Origin: Tardibacter sp963781025 | Lineage (GTDB): Bacteria; Pseudomonadota; Alphaproteobacteria; Sphingomonadales; Sphingomonadaceae | Assembly (NCBI GenBank): GCA_963781025.1 | Contig: CAWADU010000003.1 | Location: 1,364,001 to 1,428,000 of the forward strand | Direction: 5' to 3' | Length of the DNA stretch: 64,000 bases | Shown: positions 42,882 through 51,490 of the stretch, piece after piece | How positions within the stretch are numbered: the first letter of the stretch is position 1 | Layout: the number at the start of each line of letters is the position of its first letter | Made by a program: the position numbers and the translations under genes | Notes under the pieces: model-generated | Database searches by the model: none | What the model saw: the letters and a program-made list of their open reading frames with translations, nothing else | What the model was told of the DNA's origin: nothing

Positions 42882-44280
42882 ATGGAGACGCCGGCCAGCC
42901 CAATAGCGGCTTCGCAAGCGATGCGGAATATGAATGGGTTGGACCTCGCCAGTCGCCTGAGCGAGTTCGACCGCGAAGGCGACCTTGCATGCGGCATGCA
43001 GGAAATCTGGGATCTCCTGAAGGACCATGTCATTGAGATCAGCCGCGCCTTCTGGGCGCATTATGCGCGATCGCGATATCTCCGTGACCAGGTTCCCGCG
43101 GATGCCTTGCAGGGACTGATCGAAGGCAGCAGTTTCTATGTCGCGGCGATCCTGAGCGATCCCACCGGAACCGCCTGGGTCGAACTCGCCCGGCAAAGCG
43201 TCGTCGCCACCTACAGAGAAGGAACGCCGCTTACGGCTGTGCTTGCGGCCAATTCCGCCGCGCATCGCAAGATAAATCAAATCCTGTTCGAAAAGCTGGC
43301 CGATGATCCCGCGCGCTATGCGCACCTGACGGGCATATTGATGCGCATCGCGATGTTCGAAGCTGAAGTGATGACTTCCGCCATCGCGCAGTTCAACACC
43401 GAGCAGATTGCCCAGGCGCGTCACCTCCAGGCCCATTTCTTCCAGGATCGGGTCGCCCATATGGTCGATGCCGCTTCCGAGGAAAGCCGCATTGTGCGCA
43501 TTCAGGCGGCGGATGCGGCCGGTGCGACGCGGGCGATGCTCGATCAGGCGGCCGAAGTCGCCGCTGCCGCCGAACAGTCGGCGCTGGCGATGCGCGAGGC
43601 CGCGCACACCGCCGCCGGCCTCATCCGCGCCATCGAGGAAGCCCGCGCCGAGGTCGAAACCTCCGCCGAAATCGCCGGCAAGGCCTCGGTCCAGGCAAGC
43701 CATGCCGTCGAGGTCACCGCTTCGCTCTCGCATCACGCCAAGGCGATCGAAATCGATCCTCGGCCTCATCCGCGACATCGCCGGACAGACCAACCTGCTC
43801 GCGCTCAACGCCACCATCGAGGCCGCCCGCGCCGGCGAAGCCGGGCGCGGCTTTGCCGTCGTCGCCCAGGAAGTGAAATCGCTCGCCGCCCAAACCGCCC
43901 GCGCCACCGACGACATCGCCACCCAGATCTCGTCCATCCAGGTCGCTACCCAGCAGACCCTCGACGCCAACGGCTCGATCCAGTCCACCATCTCCGACGT
44001 CGTCCGCTCCGCCGACCGCATCCGCGGCGCCATGGACACGCAGGCGCAGACCGTCACAAGCATCACTTCGGCCGTCGACGAAACCGCGTTGAGCGCCAGC
44101 GTCATGTCGTCGGCCATCGCAATGATCCGCAGCGAGACCGCCAAATTCGCGTCCGGCATCGAAGCTGTCGGGAAGAAAGTCCAGAGCGTCGACGACAGGC
44201 TGGGCGAACTGCAGCAGTCCACCGATGAGTTTGCCTCCAGCATCTCGGCGACGCCGACCGACGATTATACAGACCTATAA
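42882..44280 (+). pseudogene. Second soluble chemotaxis-like protein, frameshifted
   Basis: About 465 residues if one base is removed. The sensor half (1-200) is helical, with QEIWDLLKDHVIEISRAFWA, GTAWVELARQSVVATYREGT and HRKINQILFEKL. It aligns in outline with the protoglobin-like domain of the upstream gene but has Ala where that one has His, so it may not bind heme. The signalling half is the same as in the upstream gene. In gcgatcgaaatcgat (43741-43755), compared with gcgatcgaatcgat in copy 1, one extra A moves the frame; the rest is read in the next frame to the stop after DDYTDL. The ATG at 42882 is chosen over an upstream frame. The frameshift could be an error in this repeated region. 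Confidence 0.85.
43494..44091 (+). repeat. Signalling-domain repeat, copy 2
   Basis: 598 bp, near-identical to 42098-42694. It contains the extra A that breaks the reading frame. See copy 1. Confidence 0.95.
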
Positions 44281-44354
44281 TCCAAAGGCGGCTTCCTTCC
44301 GCCATCTCCCCGCTCTATGCGAACGCCAGCCTGATGTAGAAAGGAAATGCGGTC

Positions 44355-45266
44355 GTGGCACAGAGCTGGCGAGTTACCTTGCCCTGCACCAGAGAAGATG
44401 CGGAGCGCCTGAAAGAAGATATCGGGCCGCTGGCATTGCTGGACAGCCCGCCCGTCGTGATGACAAGCGAGCCCGACCCCCAAAAGCCGGATGACTGGCA
44501 ACTCGACGTCTATTTTGACGCAAAGCCGGGCAAGAGGATGCTGCGAGAGTTGCTCACTTTGCTAACGGACGATACCGCCACGCCGATCGTCGAAGCGCTG
44601 CCCGAGGAAGATTGGGTCACCTTGTCGCAAGCGGGACTTGAGCCGATTACCGAAGGCCGTTTTCACGTCCACACCAGCAGCCATCCGAATTCCGCGCCCG
44701 AAGGCGGCATTTCCTTCCTGATCGATGCCGGGCGGGCCTTCGGCACGGGACAGCATGCGACGACCGCCGGCTGCCTGCATACGCTCGACCAACTGGCGGG
44801 ATCGGGTTTTCGATTCCGCAACATGCTTGATCTCGGCACAGGTACGGGCGTCCTCGCCTTTGCCGCCGCACGGGCATTTTGCGGGCGCACCCTGGCGACG
44901 GATATCGACCCGGTATCGATCGAGGTCGCCCACGAGAACGCGGTTATCAACCAGATACCGATCGGTCGCGCGCCGGGGCAGGTCGAACTGGCGGTCGCCA
45001 ACGGCGTGAACCACAGGCGTATCAGGCAACGCGCGCCATTTGATCTCATCATCGCCAATATTCTGGCGAAGCCGTTGATTGATATGGCGGAGGGGATCGC
45101 CACGGCTTTGAAGCCGGGCGGAACCCTGATCCTGGCAGGACTCCTCGCCGAACAGGCCCAGCAGGTCGCGAATGCCTATGCGCGCCATCGGTGCCGCCTG
45201 ATGGGCCGCATCGACCGGGAGGAATGGCCGACGCTGCGCCTGCGCAAATCCGCCGCCCCGCGTTAG
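44355..45266 (+). CDS. prmA: Ribosomal protein L11 methyltransferase
   Basis: A 303-residue SAM-dependent methyltransferase that methylates L11. The N-terminal substrate domain is followed by the PrmA block FLIDAGRAFGTGQHATTAGC, motif I MLDLGTGTGVLAFAAARAF, LATDIDPVSIEVAHENAVIN, and the catalytic-type FDLIIANILAKPLIDMA (N-P-like NIL motif), then ALKPGGTLILAGLLAEQ. The start is GTG at 44355. It lies 74 bp after the tandem receptors on the same strand. Confidence 0.93.
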   Translation: MAQSWRVTLPCTREDAERLKEDIGPLALLDSPPVVMTSEPDPQKPDDWQLDVYFDAKPGKRMLRELLTLLTDDTATPIVEALPEEDWVTLSQAGLEPITEGRFHVHTSSHPNSAPEGGISFLIDAGRAFGTGQHATTAGCLHTLDQLAGSGFRFRNMLDLGTGTGVLAFAAARAFCGRTLATDIDPVSIEVAHENAVINQIPIGRAPGQVELAVANGVNHRRIRQRAPFDLIIANILAKPLIDMAEGIATALKPGGTLILAGLLAEQAQQVANAYARHRCRLMGRIDREEWPTLRLRKSAAPR

Positions 45267-45597
45267 ACGGTTCTAAATTCACGATATCTCGAGCCCCGAC
45301 AGCCAACTGTCGAAATATTTTACAGGTTACTCAAAAGACAACCGGAGCCTGGCTGGCGGCGGGGCGAGTTAATCATAGTTAAATTTTCTCAAGCTACTGA
45401 GAATTATGATTAACTTTCGTTAATATGCCGTTAATCAAAAATTGATCCCGTCGTCATACCTTACACCATGACAATTCATTCCAATAATCGTTTCGGATTT
45501 GCAATAAAAAAATCCCGGTTAACTGTACGATTAACCATGATGGCACCGTTATTGCGTTCCTTATGGGAGCAGGTATCATCAAAAAAAGGGTTTGCGT
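45267..45597. other. AT-rich intergenic region upstream of PEP-CTERM gene
   Basis: About 330 bp, clearly AT-richer than its surroundings (45365-45560), with the dyad at 45368-45414 and several ttaat words. It is the likely promoter region for the exported protein downstream. No gene seen. Confidence 0.5.
45368..45414. promoter_or_regulatory. Long dyad symmetry, candidate operator
   Basis: Outer arms gttaatcata (45368-45377) and tatgattaac (45405-45414) are perfect inverted repeats. Inner arms ttctca (45386-45391) and tgagaa (45398-45403) are also inverted. The dyad lies 184 bp before the start of the PEP-CTERM-like gene. It is not followed by a T run, so an operator seems more likely than a terminator. 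Confidence 0.5.
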
Positions 45598-46230
45598 ATG
45601 AAGTTCAAAGCATTTTTGCCGGCACTGGCAGCCGCCAGCGTGTTCATCAGCCCGGCTTCGGCCGCGATAATGATCGACGGTATCGGGTCAACCAGCCCCA
45701 TCGCGTCGAACAACGACTTTGCCGGCGCTCTTTCGTCGACCTATTCATATACTTCTCAAGCCAACAACTTCAGCAGCATCTCGTTGACTGCGCCTGCCCA
45801 AATCACCTTTTACGCGCTCGCATCGGAAAGCGGTTATAACAACAGCTTTTCCGCGAATGGCGTAAGCGGATCGGAATCGGAATTTGCGTTCGATACGAGC
45901 CGCGTCATCGGAAGCGTCGACCTTCCGGCCGGCGCACTGAGCGACCTCAAGTTCACGTCCAACCATGGCACCGACGGCGTGGCCGGAGGACCGCAGTTAG
46001 CCGTGTTCCTGCCATCCGGGTTTTCAGGCAGCAGCTTCAGCAGCGACTGGGTTGTCTTCGGCTATGACGACACAGCGGGTGGCGACGCCGATTTCGACGA
46101 TTTTATTGTCGGGGCGCAGATTTCCGCTGTTCCCGAAGCGCATATCTGGGCGCTCATGATCGTCGGGTTCGGACTGGTCGGTCTGCAGCTTCGCCGCAAC
46201 CGGAACAAGAGTCCGCAGATCGCATGTTAA
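45598..46230 (+). CDS. PEP-CTERM-type exported protein (PEAxxWA)
   Basis: A 210-residue protein with a signal peptide (MKFKAFLPALAAASVFISPA, cleavage near ASA). The body is rich in S, A, G and T, without catalytic motifs. The C-terminus is VPEAHIWALMIVGFGLVGLQ followed by LRRNRN. This is a PEP-CTERM sorting tail of the sphingomonad type: a PEA-x2-W motif, one membrane helix and a basic end. Such proteins are cut by an exosortase and linked to extracellular polysaccharide. No exosortase gene is in the window. The start ATG 45598 follows aaaaaaaggg, 7 bp away. Confidence 0.88.
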   Translation: MKFKAFLPALAAASVFISPASAAIMIDGIGSTSPIASNNDFAGALSSTYSYTSQANNFSSISLTAPAQITFYALASESGYNNSFSANGVSGSESEFAFDTSRVIGSVDLPAGALSDLKFTSNHGTDGVAGGPQLAVFLPSGFSGSSFSSDWVVFGYDDTAGGDADFDDFIVGAQISAVPEAHIWALMIVGFGLVGLQLRRNRNKSPQIAC

Positions 46231-46263
46231 TGGGCGCGTAAGCTCGCCTATCGCGAAAACTGG

Positions 46264-46298
46264 ACCGGCCGCCTTCAACCGCGGCCGGTTCTTTATTT
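46264..46298 (+). terminator. Rho-independent terminator
   Basis: Stem accggccgc (46264-46272) and gcggccggt (46281-46289) with an 8-nt loop, followed by tctttattt. It ends the PEP-CTERM gene. Its right end touches the last base of ligA, and the hairpin might serve both directions. Confidence 0.8.
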
Positions 46299-48426
46299 AA
46301 TGGGCTGCGCCCGCGACGATCGCCTGCCAGGCGGCTTCGTCAATCACTTCCACTCCCAGGCTCTGCGCCTTGGCGAGCTTCGAGCCCGCGCCGGGCCCCG
46401 CGACGACAAGATCCGTCTTGGCCGAAACCGATCCGGCCACCTTCGCGCCCAGCGCTTCGGCCTGAGCCTTGGCCTCGTCCCTGCTCATCGTCTCCAGGGA
46501 GCCGGTGAACACAACCGTCTTGCCGCTGATGGACGATGACCGCGTCTCGAACACCACGGCCTGAGGCTCGACCTCGCGCAGCAATTCGGCGAGCACCTCC
46601 ACGTTGTGCGGCTCGGCAAAGAAATCCACCAGCGCCTGCGCCACCTCGGGACCGACGCCGGGCGTCTCGATCATCGCGGCCAGCTCCTTGGCGACGCGCG
46701 CCGCGAACTTGTCTTCGCTTTCCCCGACCGCCGGGGTCAATTCGGCGCGGCGCCCCACAGCCCTGTCGACAAGCGCCTTCAATGCATCGAAACTACCGTA
46801 ACGGCGGGCCAGATCACGGGCCGTCACCTGACCGATATGCCTGATGCCTAGCGCGAACAGGAAGCGGTCGAGCGGCACCTGACGCCGGGCCTCGATTGCC
46901 GCCAGCAGATTGTCGACCGATGTTTCCGCCCAGCGTTCGCGCCCGACCAGTTCCTCGCGTTTCCCGTGCAGGCGAAAAATGTCGGCGGGTGAACGGATCA
47001 ACCCGTCGCGGAAAAAGCTCTCGATATGGACGAGGCCAAGCCCTTCGATATCCATTGCATAGCGGCTGACGAAATGGCGCAGCCGTTCCACCCGCTGCGC
47101 CGGACAGATGAGCCCGCCGGTGCAGCGCCAGTCAACCTCGCCTTCCTCGCGCGCCAGTGCCGACTGGCATTCCCCGCAATGCGTCGGAAAATGCCATTCT
47201 TCCCGCGGTTCGCCCCTTGTCAGATTCTCGACGATCTGGGGGATCACGTCACCGGCACGCTGGACCACCACCCTGTCGCCAGGACGAACGCCCAGCCGTG
47301 CGATCTCGTCGGCGTTATGCAACGTCGCGTTGGTGACGGTGACGCCGCCCACCGTCACCGGCTCCAGCCGGGCGACCGGCGTTATCTTGCCCGTGCGTCC
47401 GACCTGGGTATCGATCTCCCTCAAGACGGTCTGCGCCCGTTCGGCCGGGAATTTGTGCGCAATCGCCCAGCGCGGCGCCCTGGCGACCTGGCCCAGCCGC
47501 TGCTGCCAGTCGAGCCGGTCGACCTTGTAGACCACCCCGTCAATATCGAACGGCAGGTCGGCACGGCGTTGCTCGATCGCGCGATAATGCCCGACCACCT
47601 CATCCAGCGTCGTGAAGCGCTGGAGCTGGTCGGCAACCGGCAGACCCCATGAAGCAATCGCCATCATCACGTCGAGCTGCGTTTCCGCGGGCAGGCTGGT
47701 CGCCTCACCCCAGCCATGGGCGAAGAACCGCAGCGGACGCGCGGCGGTGATCTTTGGGTCGAGCTGCCTCAGCGATCCCGCCGCCGCATTGCGGGGATTG
47801 GCGAATATCTTGCCGCCCGTCTCCGCCTGCCGCGCGTTCATCGCCACGAAGTCGGCTTTCGCCATATAGACCTCGCCGCGTACCTCGAACACATCGGGCC
47901 AGCCAGAGCCGCGCAGATGCTGCGGAATGTCGCCAAGCGTCTTCAGATTGACGGTGACGTCCTCGCCCTCCTGACCGTCGCCACGGGTCGCGCCCTGAAC
48001 GAAGCGCCCATTCTCGTAGCGTAAGGAGGCCGACAATCCGTCGATCTTCGGTTCCGCCGTAAGCGCGACCTCGGCATCCGCGGGAAGATTAAGGAAACGT
48101 CGCACCCGCCCGATGAAATCGGCCACGTCGTCGTCCGAAAAGGCGTTGTCGAGGCTGAGCATCGGCCGCGCGTGACGCACCTTGCCGAAATGCGCGGCGG
48201 GTGCCCCGGCCACCTGGGAAGTCGGATCAAAGAAGTCGACGAGATCGGGATATTGTCGTTCAATTTCACGCAATTGCTGCTTGAGAGCATCATATTCGGC
48301 ATCGCTGACGCTTGGCGCATCATTCACATAATAAGCACGGTCATGCCCCTCAATCTCTTGCATCAAACGAGAGTGGCGTTCCTGAGCCCCCAGGAAATCG
48401 ACGGGCATCTTTCTGGATGGCGGCAT
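46297..48426 (-). CDS. ligA: NAD-dependent DNA ligase
   Basis: A 709-residue ligase joining nicks with NAD+. The Ia domain (YYVNDAPSVSDAEYDALKQQ) leads the adenylation domain with active-site Lys in LTAEPKIDGLSASLRYENG. The OB fold follows (GRTGKITPVARLEPV). A four-Cys zinc finger is in the HCGECQS...WRC...ICPAQR region. Helix-hairpin-helix repeats (GIRHIGQVTARDLARRYGSF) and a C-terminal BRCT (GKTVVFTGSLETMSRDEAKA) complete it. The start is ATG 48426. It follows recN, with a perfect inverted repeat between them. Confidence 0.97.
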   Translation of the reverse strand: MPPSRKMPVDFLGAQERHSRLMQEIEGHDRAYYVNDAPSVSDAEYDALKQQLREIERQYPDLVDFFDPTSQVAGAPAAHFGKVRHARPMLSLDNAFSDDDVADFIGRVRRFLNLPADAEVALTAEPKIDGLSASLRYENGRFVQGATRGDGQEGEDVTVNLKTLGDIPQHLRGSGWPDVFEVRGEVYMAKADFVAMNARQAETGGKIFANPRNAAAGSLRQLDPKITAARPLRFFAHGWGEATSLPAETQLDVMMAIASWGLPVADQLQRFTTLDEVVGHYRAIEQRRADLPFDIDGVVYKVDRLDWQQRLGQVARAPRWAIAHKFPAERAQTVLREIDTQVGRTGKITPVARLEPVTVGGVTVTNATLHNADEIARLGVRPGDRVVVQRAGDVIPQIVENLTRGEPREEWHFPTHCGECQSALAREEGEVDWRCTGGLICPAQRVERLRHFVSRYAMDIEGLGLVHIESFFRDGLIRSPADIFRLHGKREELVGRERWAETSVDNLLAAIEARRQVPLDRFLFALGIRHIGQVTARDLARRYGSFDALKALVDRAVGRRAELTPAVGESEDKFAARVAKELAAMIETPGVGPEVAQALVDFFAEPHNVEVLAELLREVEPQAVVFETRSSSISGKTVVFTGSLETMSRDEAKAQAEALGAKVAGSVSAKTDLVVAGPGAGSKLAKAQSLGVEVIDEAAWQAIVAGAAH

Positions 48427-48451
48427 CGGCTTGCTCGCAAAGAATGAACGC

Positions 48452-48539
48452 CGTCACCCCAGCGAAGGCCGGGGTCCATGCTGACGAGATCTTACAATAG
48501 ACCCAGGCAGAATGGACCCCGGCCTTCGCTGGGGTGACG
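48452..48539. repeat. Perfect 28-bp inverted repeat (REP-like pair)
   Basis: The arm 48452-48479 and its exact reverse complement 48512-48539 flank a 32-bp spacer in the recN-ligA gap. The arm has the shape cgtcaccccagcgaaggc...ccat. Related, less perfect elements are at 35163, 54514 and 61681. Confidence 0.9.
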
Positions 48540-48563
48540 AAAAAGAATGGGAAAAGAGGTTGT

Positions 48564-50228
48564 TCACGCGGTCTCGATCAGCCGGGCGGCCTGGGCGCGC
48601 GCTTCCTCGGTAACCTCGGCGCCGGAAAGCATGCGCGCGATTTCCTCGCGCCGTTCATCCGGGTCCAGCGGGTGAACGCTGGTGCGGGTGACAAGACCAT
48701 CGGATGATTTGGTGATCCGCCATTGCGCGTCGCCGCGAGCCGCCACCTGTGGGCTGTGCGTGACGACCAGAACCTGGGTTCCGGCCGACAAAAGCGCCAG
48801 CCGCTCGCCGATTGCAGAAGCTACCGCCCCGCCCACGCCCCGGTCAATCTCGTCGAAGATAATCGTGCCCGCGTCGCGCGATCCTGCCAGCGCGACCTTC
48901 AGCGCCAGGATGAAACGCGACAACTCGCCGCCGCTTGCGATCCTGGTCAGCGGCGCGAAAGGTGCGCCGGGATTGGTCGCAATCTCGAATTCCACCCGGT
49001 CCGCGCCTGCGGCTGACCAGTTCGGCTCATGCAGCGGTTCGATCACCGTGCGGAACCGCGCCGCGTCAAGCTTGAGCGGTTTCAGCTCCTTTGCAACCGT
49101 CGCGTCCAGCCGCTCGGCCGCGCGCACCCGCGCTTCGGACAACGCCCGTGCCGCGTGGAGGAACGCGCTGCGGGCCGTGGTCACTTCCTGCTCCAGCGCC
49201 TTCAATCCCGCTTCGCCCGCATCCAGTTGCGCGGCGCGATTCGCAAGCTCCTGCGCCAGCGCGGCCAACGCATCGGGCTCGACCCGATGCTTGCGCGCCA
49301 CTCCGCGCAGTTCGAAAAGCCGTGTCTCCACCGCGTCCAGGCGCGCTGGGTCGAACGCCAACGCCTCGGCGGCGACGGCGAGCCTATCCTCGGCATCGGA
49401 CGCCTCGATCACCGCCCGGTCAAGCGCGGCGAGCGCTTCGGCCAGAAGGTCATGCTCCCCCGCGATCCGGTCCAGCCGCCGCGCTGCCTGCCGGAGCGCG
49501 GAAAGCCCACCCTCCGATCCATCGAGCAGACTGGCGACCGCGCCCAGATCCTCGCCCAGCCGCGCACCTTTCTGCATCGTCGCGCGTTCTTCGGCGAGCG
49601 CCGCTTCCTCGCCCGGCTGGGGGTGGAGCGCGGTCAGTTCTCCGACCGCATGATCGAGCCATTCACGGTCGCGCGCCGCCGTCTCAAGCTGATCGCGCAG
49701 CGTCGCCAGCCGCTGCTCGGCCGCTTTCCAGGCCAGAAACGTGGCGTCGGCGCTCTGGAGTTCAGCCGACAATCCGCCGAATTCGTCCAGCAGGTTTCTG
49801 TGGCCGCGCGGGTTCAACAATCCACGGTCATCGTGCTGCCCGTGCACCTCGACCAGCAGCGCGCCCAGATCGCGCAACAGTCCGGCCGATACCGGCTGGT
49901 CGTTGACGAATGCGCGGCTGCCGCCATCGGCCTTGACGATGCGCCGGATCGTCACCGATCCACCGTCTCCTTCCAGTTCATTGTCGGAAAGAAGCTCATG
50001 CGCGGGATGATCGGGCGCGAGATCGAAGCTCGCGCTGACGACGCCCTGCGGCGAACCCTGCCGCACCAGGCCCGCATCCGCCCGCTGGCCAAGCACGAGA
50101 CCCAGGCTATCGAGCAGAATGGATTTGCCGGCGCCTGTTTCACCGGTCAATGCTGCGAGCCCGCGTTCGAACTCAAGGTCCAGCGCGTCGATCAGAACGA
50201 TATCGCGTATGGAAAGCGCGCTCAGCAT
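48564..50228 (-). CDS. recN: DNA repair protein RecN
   Basis: A 554-residue SMC-like ATPase for double-strand break repair. Walker A: ALTGETGAGKSILLDSLGLV. The middle is two long coiled-coil arms (about 155-360). The signature LTRIASGGELSRFILALKVA and Walker B TIIFDEIDRGVGGAVASAIG follow, then LVVTHSPQVAARGDAQWRI. The N-terminus MLSALSIRDIVLIDALDLEF is the family start. It follows bamD by 39 bp and precedes ligA by 137 bp. Confidence 0.97.
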   Translation of the reverse strand: MLSALSIRDIVLIDALDLEFERGLAALTGETGAGKSILLDSLGLVLGQRADAGLVRQGSPQGVVSASFDLAPDHPAHELLSDNELEGDGGSVTIRRIVKADGGSRAFVNDQPVSAGLLRDLGALLVEVHGQHDDRGLLNPRGHRNLLDEFGGLSAELQSADATFLAWKAAEQRLATLRDQLETAARDREWLDHAVGELTALHPQPGEEAALAEERATMQKGARLGEDLGAVASLLDGSEGGLSALRQAARRLDRIAGEHDLLAEALAALDRAVIEASDAEDRLAVAAEALAFDPARLDAVETRLFELRGVARKHRVEPDALAALAQELANRAAQLDAGEAGLKALEQEVTTARSAFLHAARALSEARVRAAERLDATVAKELKPLKLDAARFRTVIEPLHEPNWSAAGADRVEFEIATNPGAPFAPLTRIASGGELSRFILALKVALAGSRDAGTIIFDEIDRGVGGAVASAIGERLALLSAGTQVLVVTHSPQVAARGDAQWRITKSSDGLVTRTSVHPLDPDERREEIARMLSGAEVTEEARAQAARLIETA

Positions 50229-50267
50229 TATCCGACCACGCCCGCAAACGCCGCGAGCGCGATGCGA

Positions 50268-51047
50268 TCAGCCCTTCGAGTGCTTGTTGACGAGCGCATA
50301 GGCACGCTCATACCATTTCGAACCCGGATAGTTATACCCCAAGACAGCCGCCGCCTTGCGAGCCTCTTCGGGCACGCCCAGCGCGAGATAGCATTCGACC
50401 AGGCGCTGCAGCGCCTCGGGCACGTGGCTGGTCGTGTTATAGTCTTCCGTCACCTTCCGGTAACGGATCACCGCCGCCAGATACTGGCTGGTCCGCTCGT
50501 AGAACCGGCCGATCTCCATTTCCTTGCCAGCCAGATGGTCACGCACAAGGTCGATCTTCAGGCGGGCGTCGGCGGCGTAGCGTGATTCGGGGTAGCGGCG
50601 CGTCAGCTCACCCAGCGAATCCAGCGCCTGCTGGGTCACCTTCTGGTCGCGCGTCACGTCGGTGATCTGCTCGTAATAGCTGATCGCCACCAGATAATAG
50701 GCGTAGGGCGCATCCTTGTTGCCGGGATGGATGCTGAGAAACCGCTGCGCCGACAGGATCGCCTGGCTGTAATTGCGCGCCGCGTAATAGCTGAAGGCGC
50801 TCATCAACTGCGCCCGGCGGGCCCAGACCGAATAGGGGTGCTGGCGCTCTACCTCGTCGAAGATCTGCGCCGCATCCTTGTACCGCTGCTGATCGAGCCG
50901 CAGGCGCGCGAAATTGTAGAGCGTCTCAACATCCTGCGCGACATATTTGGTATCGCCCTTGTTCTTGTTGCTGACACAGCCGGCAAGACTGACGGACAGG
51001 CCAAGGACGATGAAAGCGGCAGAAGCGCGAAGGCGGGACAATGTCAT
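50268..51047 (-). CDS. bamD: Outer membrane assembly lipoprotein BamD
   Basis: A 259-residue lipoprotein of the BAM complex that inserts beta-barrel proteins. The signal peptide ends with the lipobox LAGC (Cys about 24). The rest is TPR-like helices: VETLYNFARLRLDQQRYKDA, FDEVERQHPYSVWARRAQLM, QRFLSIHPGNKDAPYAYYLV, ELTRRYPESRYAADARLKID. The length agrees with BamD. It lies between a Mth938-like gene and recN. A bamD-recN pair is common in alphaproteobacteria. Confidence 0.95.
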   Translation of the reverse strand: MTLSRLRASAAFIVLGLSVSLAGCVSNKNKGDTKYVAQDVETLYNFARLRLDQQRYKDAAQIFDEVERQHPYSVWARRAQLMSAFSYYAARNYSQAILSAQRFLSIHPGNKDAPYAYYLVAISYYEQITDVTRDQKVTQQALDSLGELTRRYPESRYAADARLKIDLVRDHLAGKEMEIGRFYERTSQYLAAVIRYRKVTEDYNTTSHVPEALQRLVECYLALGVPEEARKAAAVLGYNYPGSKWYERAYALVNKHSKG

Positions 51048-51098
51048 GGGCGGTTCTTATCCGAGGCTGGGGGCGCCGCCAAGAGCGCGGTTGCCGGT

Positions 51099-51482
51099 TT
51101 ATGCGTCAAGGGGATAAAGCGCGGCGCCGACACGCCGCCCCTCCCCGGCCAGCAGGTTGTACGTGCGGGCAGCAGCGCGGCTGTCCATGGGCTCGACACC
51201 AAGCCCACGGGCGTTCAAAGCCTCGATCAACGCCCGGGCCGGACGCCTCAGCTTCTTGCCGCTGCCGATCAGCAGCAGGTCCAGCGGCGGGTCGGCGCCG
51301 TCCATCGCCGCGAAATCTCCAGCCTGCAACGCATCGAATGCGGGCGGCGCCCACTGAAGGGCATCCTCCGGCCACAGCAGCACGCCGGTCGGAAACAGCG
51401 TGTCGCCAATACGAAAACCATTGCCGGAAAATCCGCTAAGGGTGGTCACGCCGCCCATGCCTGCCCGTTCCAGCGTCGGCAT
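51099..51482 (-). CDS. Mth938-like domain protein (DUF498)
   Basis: A 127-residue protein with the Mth938/NDUFAF3-like fold: FRIGDTLFPTGVLLWPEDAL, DLLLIGSGKKLRRPARALIE, LGVEPMDSRAAARTYNLLAG and EGRRVGAALYPLDA. The related mitochondrial NDUFAF3 helps assemble complex I. In alphaproteobacteria the gene normally follows secF, as here (8 bp). Function in bacteria is open. Confidence 0.9.
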   Translation of the reverse strand: MPTLERAGMGGVTTLSGFSGNGFRIGDTLFPTGVLLWPEDALQWAPPAFDALQAGDFAAMDGADPPLDLLLIGSGKKLRRPARALIEALNARGLGVEPMDSRAAARTYNLLAGEGRRVGAALYPLDA

Positions 51483-51490
51483 CGGCGCCT

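Noticed and set aside
42804..44243. A 479-codon minus-strand frame opposite the second receptor
   Set aside because: Ser/Gly/Asp-rich mirror of the repetitive signalling domain, changing character at the frameshift just as the sense strand does.
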